The notes below the pieces were generated by a model. That model was given only the letters and a program-made list of their open reading frames with translations. It was not told the DNA's origin and ran no database searches. From Candidatus Babelota bacterium (GTDB lineage: Bacteria > Babelota > Babeliae > Babelales > Vermiphilaceae), in contig JABDCY010000010.1 of assembly GCA_013287855.1 (NCBI GenBank), forward strand, positions 1 through 38,336: 38,336 nt of DNA, written 5' to 3'. This document shows positions 23,975 to 31,977 of this stretch, in pieces (position 1 is the first letter of the stretch; the number at the start of each line of letters is the position of its first letter). The position numbers were made by a program, and so were the translations under genes.

Positions 23975-24688
23975 TTAAGTTTCAAAAATTAGATAGTTCC
24001 TTATTGCCTCAATCGTTCTCTCTGAAATTCCAGTATTTTGCACAAAAGAATCAACATCAAAATCCATCGCTCTAATTTTTTTGAATAATTCTTTTGCTAC
24101 CTGCTCTACTTTAAGATAGCTTTCTTCATCACTAATTTCTGGAAGATGTGTAACCCTTTCATCACCGAGACTCTCGCCCAACTTCTGTACAATGTACCTG
24201 AATTCCCACAGCCAAAAATACTCCTCGAGAATTTCTTTGAATTTCTGCCATGTAGTAAATTTCTCGCAAACGACAAAATCATCATTGGACGGTACAAAAA
24301 GCGGTATTTGATTGTCTTCTTTAGCTGCATCATTGCAGGTAATCTTTTCATTTACTTCTTGTCCTTGCATGTGTTTTTCCGCGATATCCGAATGTAGAGT
24401 GCGTAACACTTCAACTTCCTGCTGAATGCGGATTTCTCTAATAAAAGTTTCGGCAACTGATGTTGCCTTGTGCATCTGCTGATTTCGTGCAGTCGCATAT
24501 AAGAACTCCATTAACGCAAGATCTTTCTGCTCGTATGCTTTAAGCAACTGTAAAACCAGTTGGTTTTCTGGTTTCTCTATTAACTCAGTAGAATCTTGAA
24601 TATTAGAATTCACTTTATGAAAAGAAGTTAAAAGTGCAATCAATAACAACATGTTGAAAAATTCTTTCACACGAAAGTACCGAAACAT
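23975..24688 (-). CDS. Exported helical protein between the two receptor cassettes
   Basis: 237 residues with no recognised family. The N-terminus is MFRYFRVKEFFNMLLLIALL, then TSFHKVNSN, a signal peptide. A second in-frame ATG at 24652 (MLLLIALL) would leave a poor signal, so I prefer 24688, although its ribosome-binding site is weak. The rest is helical and Glu-rich, with a Trp-rich patch (TTWQKFKEILEEYFWLWEFR). The end, DSFVQNTGISERTIEAIRNYL, resembles a short helix-turn-helix or the tail of Rpn-type nucleases, but the match is too short to use. Lying between the two regulator cassettes, it could be a partner, with no direct evidence. Confidence 0.68.
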   Translation of the reverse strand: MFRYFRVKEFFNMLLLIALLTSFHKVNSNIQDSTELIEKPENQLVLQLLKAYEQKDLALMEFLYATARNQQMHKATSVAETFIREIRIQQEVEVLRTLHSDIAEKHMQGQEVNEKITCNDAAKEDNQIPLFVPSNDDFVVCEKFTTWQKFKEILEEYFWLWEFRYIVQKLGESLGDERVTHLPEISDEESYLKVEQVAKELFKKIRAMDFDVDSFVQNTGISERTIEAIRNYLIFET

Positions 24689-24735
24689 AGTTTGCTTTCA
24701 GAAATATTGTTGCAAATAGCGTTTAGTAATGTCTA

Positions 24736-24767
24736 ATAAAAAACCTACCTTAACATCGGTAGGTTTT
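24736..24767 (-). terminator. Terminator of the cassette 2 peptide transcript
   Basis: Read on the minus strand, AAAACCTACC pairs with GGTAGGTTTT (24767-24758 with 24749-24740) around an eight-base loop and is followed by a T run (to 24738). It lies 25 bases after the stop of the 28-codon frame, so that frame has a complete transcription unit of its own. Confidence 0.85.
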
Positions 24768-24792
24768 CTATTTCATATATCTATAATTATTT

Positions 24793-24879
24793 TTAGTGGG
24801 CAGAGCCATCAGGTGGCCAGCGGAACATGGAACGCACGCTGGTCCAGATAGATCCCATCATTTTGAAGCATTTTAACAT
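24793..24879 (-). CDS. Candidate 28-residue peptide, cassette 2
   Basis: A short frame with ATG 24879 and AAGGGGAAGTTT before it. The peptide starts MLKCFKMMGSIWTSVRSMF and ends RWPPDGSAH. It is amphipathic with basic residues spaced along it. The end matches that of the cassette 1 peptide (PP[G/D]G[G/S]A). It has a sigma-70-type promoter (24931-24959), its own terminator (24736-24767) and is divergent from the receptor at 24968. A complete promoter, ribosome site, frame and terminator within 225 bases argues for a real small gene. Alternatives are a regulatory RNA with a chance frame or a small membrane toxin. Its role as a signal for the adjacent receptor is inference. Confidence 0.6.
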   Translation of the reverse strand: MLKCFKMMGSIWTSVRSMFRWPPDGSAH

Positions 24880-24932
24880 AAACTTCCCCTTAACAATTTG
24901 CAAGAATTTTAATACCTTACTTGCTAGGGTAG

Positions 24933-24938
24933 TATAAT
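24933..24938 (+). promoter_or_regulatory. -10 box of receptor 2 gene
   Basis: A perfect TATAAT 30 bases before ATG 24968, with TTAATACC upstream as a poor -35. It overlaps the peptide promoter on the other strand, so the two promoters should compete. No ribosome-binding site is seen before the receptor start, in contrast to the peptide. Confidence 0.55.
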
Positions 24939-24949
24939 ATTCCGGAATA
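24938..24949. promoter_or_regulatory. Palindrome TATTCCGGAATA between divergent genes
   Basis: A perfect 12-base palindrome lying between the -35 and -10 of the peptide promoter and directly after the -10 of the receptor promoter. A dimeric regulator bound here would affect both. The DNA-binding end of the adjacent receptor is one candidate ligand. The palindrome is not found in front of receptor 1. Confidence 0.5.
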
Positions 24950-24967
24950 GAAAGTGCAATAAAAAAC

Positions 24968-27721
24968 ATGCTCGATATCGTAAAAAATCTTTATACACTA
25001 TTTAATTGCCCACAATTTTTATTGTTCGCTATCCTTTTTTCCGTGGGTATAAAATGTTACTTTCTTCGTCTGCTTATTCCCCAGGGGTTGCGATTTCGTG
25101 CTGCTCTTAAACCATGGATGCTTTTGCTCGGGGTAGTCATTGGTTCCATGTTTGGTGATGTTGCCTGGTTGCTTAAATTAATTCGCATATTATTTATTCC
25201 CGACATTCCCTACCCATTACTTATCACCGTCGTGCGCATTTCCTGGGGGCTTTTAATTATTCAATATCAATCACTCGGGTTTTTTATCGAAAGTTTGGCT
25301 GAGAAAGATTATCATCTCACTGCATGGCGCAAAGTACTATTTGGTATCAGTGCAGTATTTTGTTGTTACTTTTTGTTTATCGCATTTTTTGATAATAATC
25401 TCACCGATTTTTATGAACGCAATGTGGCATTACTCTTGCCTACTCATCTGGCACCATTAGAAATTCGCATGTTCCGGTATACGGTCCTCTATTTACTCAA
25501 CCTCATTACGCTACCAAGTCTTTTTTTAACCATCATAAAAATCCGGCGCGAGAAACTTCCCAAAATCCTCAAAAAACAACTCAAGATTTTCATGCTCTGG
25601 TTCATGGTGCCCTATCTGATCACCGAGTTTCTCATCGCTATGCACAGCTACTATGCAAGCCTGCATGCACATACCTATTCTATTGTTGGTATCTCGACCA
25701 TACTGCTTTCCTATGCCGTTTATTATTGCCTGCGCAAAGTGCTGCATCTGCGCTTCCTCAACGCTGAACAACGTATACCATCGGTAAACAATACTACCTT
25801 CATCAATGAATTTAAAAATGTGCTTGAGCAACTGAGTCATGCAACGAGTGAGCAAGAAATAGAACGTAGTGTGCAAGCGTTCTTTAAAGAAACCTTTAGC
25901 ATCGGTATGCAACGCACACATCTGTATGTTCGCCCAATCCACACAGAAATTAATCACGCACATCACTCGTCTGAACGCTGTAAAACCGAAAGTCTTATTG
26001 AAAATTTCGTCACAACTTACGACACCACAAGCGCACTCGCACAATTTTTGCGCACATCAAAAGTAGTGATCCGCGATGAAATTGAGTTTAATAGCTTCTA
26101 TCAAGAAGATGAGCTGAGCAAAGTATGTATCCGCGCACTTGATGCGGTCAACGCTGATGTGTTCCTGCCTATTTATCAGCAGCAAACTATTGTTGCTTAT
26201 ATTATTGTTGAACAATTCTCACGACCCCAAGAATTTTTTGATCTTGGTGAACGAGACCAAATGGTAGTATTTGCCAACTACTTGAGCAATGTGATCAACC
26301 TGCTGCAAAATCGCAATTTAGGGTCGCTGCTGCAACAAGAACGGGAACTACGAGAAGAATTGTACAACAAGCAACAAGAAATAAATCAATATCGCGAGTG
26401 CATGCAGGCATTCATCCGCAGTGCGCGTCAGAAAGAAATTGGCATTCTTTTTTATAAAAACCGTCGATTTATTTTTGGCAATCAGACGGCAAAAGAACTC
26501 ATCGGTATCAACATCAACACGCATGAAGGTCATGCACTCACCAAAGCTATGAAAGAGCTTGCAACCCAAGTGCTCAATTACAAAACCTCCAAAACAATTT
26601 TTGCGCATGATACTGCGGGCAATAAGTTAGTCATCTCCGGCATCCTTAATCTTGAACACAACAACGTTATCATCACCGTGCATTATCCAGAAATTTCAGA
26701 CATTATTCGCAAGAAAATACATCTGCTCAAAGATCCAACCAAATGGGATTACTTGCTGTATCTTGAAACAACACAATCGGGCAAATTGATCAATCAAATG
26801 ATTCCTGGTTCTGGTGAAATTTTGCTTAATTTTAAAATCGAGCTGCTCAAAATCGCGCTCCACAGAAAAGCACTTATTTTGACGATTCCTGAGCAAGATC
26901 TTTTACCCATGGTTGAAATCTTGCATCATATTAGTCTGCGAGAAAATCTACAGACGCTTAACCTCACTTCAACGTCCAATCCTATTGATATTGCCGTAAA
27001 ATTATTTGGCATAAATCCTATTTTAGGCTTGCGTCCAACTTCCAGCACACAACCTTTACTTGAAAAACTTAACGGCACCGGCACCCTATTTATGCACAAT
27101 ATTCATTTCTTAAGTCTCGAAGTACAGGAATATCTCGCTGAATTTATTAAATTCGGTTTTTATCGGATATTCAGAAGCGACCAAAAAATGAGCAGCGATG
27201 TGCGCATTATCTGTTCTACCGATTACAACCTTGATACCCTGGTACAAGAAGGGAAACTCTCTACGCACTTATTCAATGAGCTAAAAACTACTACTCTGCA
27301 CATGCCATCATTGGAAACGTTGCCCGAAAGCGAGCTCAATTCGCTCACGGATGGATTCACTGAGCAAGCAATTCGCACCGATACGTTCAAAAATATTCTT
27401 GAGCTCAGCGAGCGAGAAAAAGATAAACTGATCAGTTCTCGTCCTGCGAGCTTGCAAGAACTCAAAACCAAAGTGCAACAAGTCTTGATTCAAAAATCTA
27501 AGAAAACTAATATTTATCATGAAACACAATTTGATCCTGCTTACAACATTAATACGCCAGATCTCACGCATGCTGCTCGCCTTGGCAAACATGCACTCAA
27601 GGACCCAAATATCATGGCAATGTTGTGGAACAAGTTCAAAAATCAAAATCAGATTGCGGCATTTTTGGGGGTAAATCGATCTTCAGTTAATCGGCGATGC
27701 AAAGATTATAATTTGCAGTAA
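24968..27721 (+). CDS. 7TM-GAF-PAS-degenerate NtrC AAA+-Fis HTH membrane regulator, cassette 2
   Basis: 917 residues, a full-length paralogue of the gene at 21150 with the same order of parts. Seven N-terminal hydrophobic segments fall in about the first 255 residues. GAF-like and PAS-like regions follow (EIGILFYKNRRFIFGNQTAKE). The AAA+ region reads GTLFMHNIHFLSLEVQEYL at Walker B, so both acidic residues are lost, and Walker A is again PGSGEIL. The C-terminus is AAFLGVNRSSVNRRCKDYNL. The segment LLKDPTKWDYLLYLETTQSG and the next 30 residues are almost identical in the two proteins, as is the helix-turn-helix, whereas the membrane part differs strongly. I infer shared output but different inputs. 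Confidence 0.8.
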   Translation: MLDIVKNLYTLFNCPQFLLFAILFSVGIKCYFLRLLIPQGLRFRAALKPWMLLLGVVIGSMFGDVAWLLKLIRILFIPDIPYPLLITVVRISWGLLIIQYQSLGFFIESLAEKDYHLTAWRKVLFGISAVFCCYFLFIAFFDNNLTDFYERNVALLLPTHLAPLEIRMFRYTVLYLLNLITLPSLFLTIIKIRREKLPKILKKQLKIFMLWFMVPYLITEFLIAMHSYYASLHAHTYSIVGISTILLSYAVYYCLRKVLHLRFLNAEQRIPSVNNTTFINEFKNVLEQLSHATSEQEIERSVQAFFKETFSIGMQRTHLYVRPIHTEINHAHHSSERCKTESLIENFVTTYDTTSALAQFLRTSKVVIRDEIEFNSFYQEDELSKVCIRALDAVNADVFLPIYQQQTIVAYIIVEQFSRPQEFFDLGERDQMVVFANYLSNVINLLQNRNLGSLLQQERELREELYNKQQEINQYRECMQAFIRSARQKEIGILFYKNRRFIFGNQTAKELIGININTHEGHALTKAMKELATQVLNYKTSKTIFAHDTAGNKLVISGILNLEHNNVIITVHYPEISDIIRKKIHLLKDPTKWDYLLYLETTQSGKLINQMIPGSGEILLNFKIELLKIALHRKALILTIPEQDLLPMVEILHHISLRENLQTLNLTSTSNPIDIAVKLFGINPILGLRPTSSTQPLLEKLNGTGTLFMHNIHFLSLEVQEYLAEFIKFGFYRIFRSDQKMSSDVRIICSTDYNLDTLVQEGKLSTHLFNELKTTTLHMPSLETLPESELNSLTDGFTEQAIRTDTFKNILELSEREKDKLISSRPASLQELKTKVQQVLIQKSKKTNIYHETQFDPAYNINTPDLTHAARLGKHALKDPNIMAMLWNKFKNQNQIAAFLGVNRSSVNRRCKDYNLQ

Positions 27722-27780
27722 AAAAATGTTGATCTCAGTTAATAACTTGTCTATTAAAATAATTATGCGAAGGATATTGT

Positions 27781-28176
27781 GTGGAAAAAGCACTTGTTGC
27801 AGCCAGTCTTGTTCTTTTCAGTTACTCTTCAGTGAGAACTATGATATGGGCGCACATAACACATATAAAAAATGCTTCGCCATATACGATAAGAATATTC
27901 GGAGGAGGCTACTATGACACGCCTAAAAGTGATGAGCTCCGCGGCAAGCACAAAGCAACCAACATATTCTTCGATTCGGTTCATAATAACAGTTTTTGTG
28001 TCCAAGTATGGGATTTTGATGAACAATTTACAAAGGCTGATCTAAAAACAGAGCTCAGCTATACAATTAAAGGCATGGGAGTCTATTTAGAAGCAAATAA
28101 GCAACTTCAAAACATACAAGATATGGATAATATTTCCGTCGTTGTTTCTAAAAATGGGAATGTAACTTTAGAATGA
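27781..28176 (+). CDS. Small secreted beta-rich protein
   Basis: 131 residues from a GTG start at 27781, with GAAGGATATTGT before it. The signal-like start is MEKALVAASLVLFSYSSVRT. The mature part, ITHIKNASPYTIRIFGGGYY and the end NISVVVSKNGNVTLE, matches the gene at 35711 (VKIINKSEYSIYTSGNN and the end EITIEVDKSGIVTYK). The two are therefore distant paralogues with a probable beta-sandwich domain of about 100 residues. It lies 60 bases after receptor 2 and 30 before xer and may be transcribed with either. Function unknown. Confidence 0.7.
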   Translation: MEKALVAASLVLFSYSSVRTMIWAHITHIKNASPYTIRIFGGGYYDTPKSDELRGKHKATNIFFDSVHNNSFCVQVWDFDEQFTKADLKTELSYTIKGMGVYLEANKQLQNIQDMDNISVVVSKNGNVTLE

Positions 28177-28205
28177 GCATACGCGAGTAAGCTATAAGGA
28201 GATGT

Positions 28206-29126
28206 ATGCAGCACCCAGAATTTATCCAAAAAAAAGATGAATTTTTACGCTATCTCAGAGTTGAGCGCAATCTCGCATTGAACACACAACGCGCCTATGA
28301 AAGTGACCTCAATCAATTTGTTGAATTCTGGGCTCAATTATCTGAGGATGAAAAACAACATCTTTCCTGTCGCCAAATTCTTGAGCGGTATCTCATTAGT
28401 CTCTTTTACAAAAAAATCGATAAAACATCTATCGCGCGCAAGTTCTCCTGCTTTAAATCATTCGAAAAATTTCTGCGTGCTCAAGGTATTGAATTAGCAC
28501 TCAAACTCACGCGACCGCGGCTTGATAAAAAATTGCCAATATTTTTAAGCATCGAAGAAATTACGCATCTGCTTGATACCGTACAAAATCATGAGCTGCC
28601 TACGCGTCGTCCCTATCGCGACAAAGCAATTTTCGAATTTTTGTATGCAACGGGAGTGCGGTGCTCGGAACTAATCAATATCACCGTTGCACATATTGAC
28701 TTGCAGAATAAAACGGTACGGATTATGGGTAAAGGCAAACGAGAGCGCATCGTGCTTTTTGGTCAAAAAGCGTATGATCGCTTGCACGAATATTTTAACC
28801 ATGAGCGACCACGTTTTTTGAATCCCTATGACCAATTATTCCTGAATTATCGCAATGAGCCGCTCACCAGCAGATCGGTACAACGGATCATAGAAATGTT
28901 TCGTTCCTGTCTGAAAATTCAACGCCCTATTACACCGCACAAATTGCGTCATTCGTTTGCAACACACTTGCTCAATCAAGGCGTCGACTTGCGCGTAGTG
29001 CAAGAACTATTGGGCCACAAAACGCTCTCGAGCACCGAAAAATATACCCACGTTTCTATCGAAGAACTCAGTAAAATGTGCAATACTATCCATCCTTCTA
29101 ATGATTTACTTAAAAAGGAATCATAA
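28206..29126 (+). CDS. Tyrosine recombinase XerC/XerD
   Basis: 306 residues, the length of Xer proteins. The N-terminal core-binding domain shows FLRYLRVERNLALNTQRAYE. The catalytic residues are visible in order: Arg in ATGVRCSELINI, Lys in GKGKRERIVLFG, His and Arg in HKLRHSFATHLLN, His in LLGHKTLSSTEKY and the Tyr nucleophile in YTHVS. Xer recombinases resolve chromosome dimers at dif. I do not separate XerC from XerD by eye. No mobile-element features flank the gene, so a housekeeping role is more likely than an integrase. The PBP gene starts three bases after its stop. Confidence 0.94.
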   Translation: MQHPEFIQKKDEFLRYLRVERNLALNTQRAYESDLNQFVEFWAQLSEDEKQHLSCRQILERYLISLFYKKIDKTSIARKFSCFKSFEKFLRAQGIELALKLTRPRLDKKLPIFLSIEEITHLLDTVQNHELPTRRPYRDKAIFEFLYATGVRCSELINITVAHIDLQNKTVRIMGKGKRERIVLFGQKAYDRLHEYFNHERPRFLNPYDQLFLNYRNEPLTSRSVQRIIEMFRSCLKIQRPITPHKLRHSFATHLLNQGVDLRVVQELLGHKTLSSTEKYTHVSIEELSKMCNTIHPSNDLLKKES

Positions 29127-29129
29127 GCG

Positions 29130-30863
29130 ATGCAGGTTGCGCATAAGATTCATACCAAAAAAATTTTCTTCCTCTTTGTGGGTATGACGCTGATGCTTAT
29201 CATCATTTTCATGCGTCTTGCCTACCTACAAATTCATTTAAATGAGCTGTTGCATGTGCAAAGCAAAAAAAATTTCCTGCGCATGGAAGTAATCAAACCT
29301 GCACGCGGTAACATTGTCGATTGTCATGGCACACTGCTGGCGACAAATCGTCCTGTGCACAATCTGTATTGGTGCGGCGGCGGCAAGCAAACGATCACCG
29401 AAGAGTATCGTCAGATGCTCGAAAAAATCGAATTAATTATTGGCAGCCCCATTCTGAGTAACACGCACCTAGTGGATGATATTCGGCGCGCAGAGCGTCA
29501 ACAAAATCGTGTATTGCTGAAAGGCGATTTAAGTTTTGAAAAATTATGTCAACTCGAGGAACTATTTCCTGAAGGTGACAGCCTGTGTATTGAAACAGAG
29601 TTTCAACGTTTTTACCCGCATGAATTTTGCGCAAGTCACCTGCTTGGCTATTTGGGCAATATAAAAGTAGATCCCCAAGGACGCATGGGCATTGAGCAGA
29701 TTTGGGAAGACCAGTTGCGAGGAAAACAAGGCGTGCAACAAAAGACAATCAATTCTGTCGGCAGAAGTTTGATGGTGCAAACCATTGAAGAAGCACTCGC
29801 AGGCACTGATATACGCACAACCCTCGACCTGAACATTCAACAACTGATTGAGACTATTTTTCCTGAAGACGCGAATGGCACCTGCATCCTCATGAAGCCC
29901 GGTGATGGTTCCATTGTTGCACTAGTGTCTCGTCCCAATTTTGATCCCAATAAATTTCTTGCGCCACTGTTAACCGCAGATTGGCAAGCCATGCAAGAAG
30001 AGCAGTTGTTTCTTAATCGAGCTTTCAGTGCAAGCTATCCGCCCGGCTCCATTTTTAAATTGGTCACTGCCAGCGCTGCCCTGCAAGAAAATATCATTAC
30101 CCAAGAAACCTGTTGGTTTTGTCGCGGCTACATCACCTTTGCTGACCGCAAGTACCGCTGCCAATGCCATAAGACCTGGGGAAATGCAGAGCTTACTGCA
30201 AAACAGGCTTTGGCGCGCTCATGCAATACCTTTTTCTATGAAATTGGGAAAAAAATTCCTATCGACACACTTGCCAATTATGCACATCGTTTTGGGCTTG
30301 GCGAAAAAACTTCATCAAGCTTCCCGGAAAAAACCGGACTCATTCCCACTAACCGATGGAAAATGCAAACCAAAGGCGAGCGTTGGTGGCCCGGTGAGAC
30401 GCTACAAGCAACTATTGGTCAAAGTTTCCTTTTGGTAACACCCATACAAATTGCTCGCATGATCGCCAGCATTTTTACGGGTTACCTGGTAGCACCACGC
30501 ATTGTTGCTGATGAGCCAATCGTACAGGTACCATTAAATATTGCTCGGTCAACACGCGAGTTTTTACAAGACTCGATGAAATCGGTAGCTACACAAGGTA
30601 CTGGACAAAGAATGAGTCGACTCAAAGATTTTGAAATTTTTGCAAAAACAAGTACCGCACAAACCTCGGGACTTGAAAAACGAGATCTAGGTAATGAATA
30701 TCTTGAGCATGGATGGTTTGTGGGACACTTCCAATATAAACAGTACGAACCATTGGTGTTGGTGCTGCTTATCGAAAATGCAGGTACTGCACGAATTGCA
30801 ACCGGCGTTGCAAAGAAATTTTTACTCGAATATAAAAAATTCATGGATATGACGCATGCGTAA
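29130..30863 (+). CDS. mrdA: Class B penicillin-binding protein 2 (elongation-type transpeptidase)
   Basis: 577 residues. One N-terminal membrane helix (FFLFVGMTLMLIIIFMRLAY, about 13-32), then the dimerisation domain (VIKPARGNIVDCHGTLLATN). The transpeptidase motifs are S-x-x-K as SIFK at 307-310, S-x-N as SCN at 364-366 and K-T-S in FAKTSTAQTSG near 505. It cross-links peptidoglycan on the outer face of the inner membrane. A cysteine set C-x2-C and C-x-C (328-346, CWFCRG and RCQC) sits just after the active site. The gene is translationally close to xer (three bases apart, AAAAAGGAATCATAAGCG before ATG). Its presence argues for at least some cell-wall synthesis. Confidence 0.93.
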   Translation: MQVAHKIHTKKIFFLFVGMTLMLIIIFMRLAYLQIHLNELLHVQSKKNFLRMEVIKPARGNIVDCHGTLLATNRPVHNLYWCGGGKQTITEEYRQMLEKIELIIGSPILSNTHLVDDIRRAERQQNRVLLKGDLSFEKLCQLEELFPEGDSLCIETEFQRFYPHEFCASHLLGYLGNIKVDPQGRMGIEQIWEDQLRGKQGVQQKTINSVGRSLMVQTIEEALAGTDIRTTLDLNIQQLIETIFPEDANGTCILMKPGDGSIVALVSRPNFDPNKFLAPLLTADWQAMQEEQLFLNRAFSASYPPGSIFKLVTASAALQENIITQETCWFCRGYITFADRKYRCQCHKTWGNAELTAKQALARSCNTFFYEIGKKIPIDTLANYAHRFGLGEKTSSSFPEKTGLIPTNRWKMQTKGERWWPGETLQATIGQSFLLVTPIQIARMIASIFTGYLVAPRIVADEPIVQVPLNIARSTREFLQDSMKSVATQGTGQRMSRLKDFEIFAKTSTAQTSGLEKRDLGNEYLEHGWFVGHFQYKQYEPLVLVLLIENAGTARIATGVAKKFLLEYKKFMDMTHA

Positions 30864-30944
30864 TTTTGCACAATCAGTTTCTTTTGTTAGGAATTTTCAG
30901 GTTTAGTAATGTATTTGATTACAAGAATGTATCCTCATCCACCT

Positions 30945-31139
30945 GATGTCATCCTGAACTTGTTTCAGGATCCATAGAATAATTATGGGATCATGTTAAT
31001 ATCTGAGGAGAAAACCAGATCTAGATTTACCATATATGTTGGAAAAATTGTTTTTTCGAAAAACAAACTCATGAATTGATTTGTTGAAGAATTCTTGATA
31101 TCAGTTCACTGGATCCTGAAACAAGTTCAGGATGACATC
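30945..31139. repeat. Inverted-repeat element with perfect 30-bp ends
   Basis: 30945-30974 and 31110-31139 are exact inverse copies over 30 bases, separated by 135 bases of AT-rich DNA with no coding sign. The same 30-mer occurs once more at 16182-16211. Each end is itself nearly palindromic (CCTGAAACAAGTTCAGG). The rest of the 372-base gap 30864-31235 holds only the leader of the next gene. Confidence 0.85.
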
Positions 31140-31235
31140 GGAGGACAGCAAAATTAATCAACAATAGATAAAAATATTCCATTTGATGGCAACTAGTCGA
31201 TCTAGGTCAACACTATAAAAACGAAAAGGAATCCC

Positions 31236-31727
31236 ATGAAAAAACTTGCACTAATCTTACTCGCCACTTCTTCTATCATTTCACCACAACTTGTCATCAC
31301 TAACTTGCCAGCAGAAAAACAAGAGGTTGTCGCAGAGGAACAACAAGCACCCGCTGCACCTCAGCAAACAACCATAGTTCAACAAGAATCACAACAAGCA
31401 CCTTCCTGGAAAAAATTTTTTACCACGTATGCATCAACCATAGTGGCTGGCGTGCCCGTTGGTATGACGACGGGCGCATTATGTGCTTATGTTGAAGGCA
31501 AGACTGGGTGCCCACTATTCCTTAGTTGGCTCATATTTTGGGGCGTGCGTGGCACGATGGTGAAAACTATTTGCGATGATATGGAGCGTAATCATATTCC
31601 GCACAACAGATTGCGAGCTCATGAGTGCGCTTTTGTCGCTGATTGGGCCACTTATTTTGCAATATTAACTACCTGTTTTGCAAAAACAGCCTGGTGTTGT
31701 AAATTTGCTCAATCTCAAATCAGTTAG
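31236..31727 (+). CDS. Small exported membrane protein with Gln/Ala-rich linker
   Basis: 163 residues with no recognised family. ATG 31236 follows AAAAGGAATCCC. The signal peptide is MKKLALILLATSSIISPQLV. A Gln/Ala/Pro/Glu-rich linker (about residues 28-65, EEQQAPAAPQQTTIVQQESQ) precedes a domain with three hydrophobic stretches (TIVAGVPVGMTTGALCAYVE, LFLSWLIFWGVRGTMV, ATYFAILTTCFAKTAW) and six cysteines in the second half. A flexible linker behind a signal peptide suggests an envelope protein. General layout recalls the small membrane proteins at 8200-9368, without clear similarity. Confidence 0.7.
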   Translation: MKKLALILLATSSIISPQLVITNLPAEKQEVVAEEQQAPAAPQQTTIVQQESQQAPSWKKFFTTYASTIVAGVPVGMTTGALCAYVEGKTGCPLFLSWLIFWGVRGTMVKTICDDMERNHIPHNRLRAHECAFVADWATYFAILTTCFAKTAWCCKFAQSQIS

Positions 31728-31886
31728 CCTTAAAAACTTTAACCTATGATCTTGTCCAATCCAAAATGAAGCAAATGAAGCGCTCACCGGCTTAAAAGAC
31801 GGTGTATCGCGCGGAATTCTTCGAAGCCAGAAATAGTGACCCTACTTCGCTCTACGAGCTTCGAAGGGTTCTACCCTGCCATTCAT

Positions 31887-31913
31887 CCCCAGCCTTGAAA
31901 GGCATGGGGTTTT
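31887..31913 (+). terminator. Hairpin followed by T run, repeat-derived
   Basis: CCCCAGCCTT pairs with AAGGCATGGGG (31887-31909) with a small bulge, then TTTT. It can end the transcript of the gene at 31236. The gap also holds AGCGAAGTA-type repeat words (31845-31925) shared with 1132-1240, and the flanking ATTCATCCCC...GGGGTTTTCTGG pattern resembles ends of some IS200/IS605 elements, which I cannot confirm. Confidence 0.45.
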
Positions 31914-31928
31914 CTGGCGAAGTAGAAT

Positions 31929-31958
31929 AAAAAACCGCCATCAAAATTGATGGCGGTT
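31929..31958 (-). terminator. Terminator of the rpmB-rpsT transcript
   Basis: AACCGCCATC (31933-31942) pairs with GATGGCGGTT (31949-31958); on the minus strand the stem is followed by six T. On the plus strand a T run also follows after AA, so it may work both ways. rpsT ends 20 bases away. Confidence 0.9.
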
Positions 31959-31977
31959 AATTTTTTTGCTTGGTTGA

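Larger units (their letters stand above)
24931..24959 (-). promoter_or_regulatory. Promoter of the cassette 2 peptide
   Basis: On the minus strand TTGCAC (24959-24954), exactly 17 bases, then TATACT (24936-24931). The start would fall about 45 bases before ATG 24879. The -10 overlaps the -10 (TATAAT, 24933-24938) that faces the receptor gene on the plus strand. Confidence 0.7.

Noticed and set aside
21150-27721. Classic histidine kinase or active sigma-54 activator
   Set aside because: No H-box or HATPase motifs are present, and Walker A, Walker B and GAFTGA are lost.
28206-29126. Phage or island integrase
   Set aside because: Length and motifs fit Xer, the gene is coupled to a PBP gene, and no attachment sites or phage genes are nearby.
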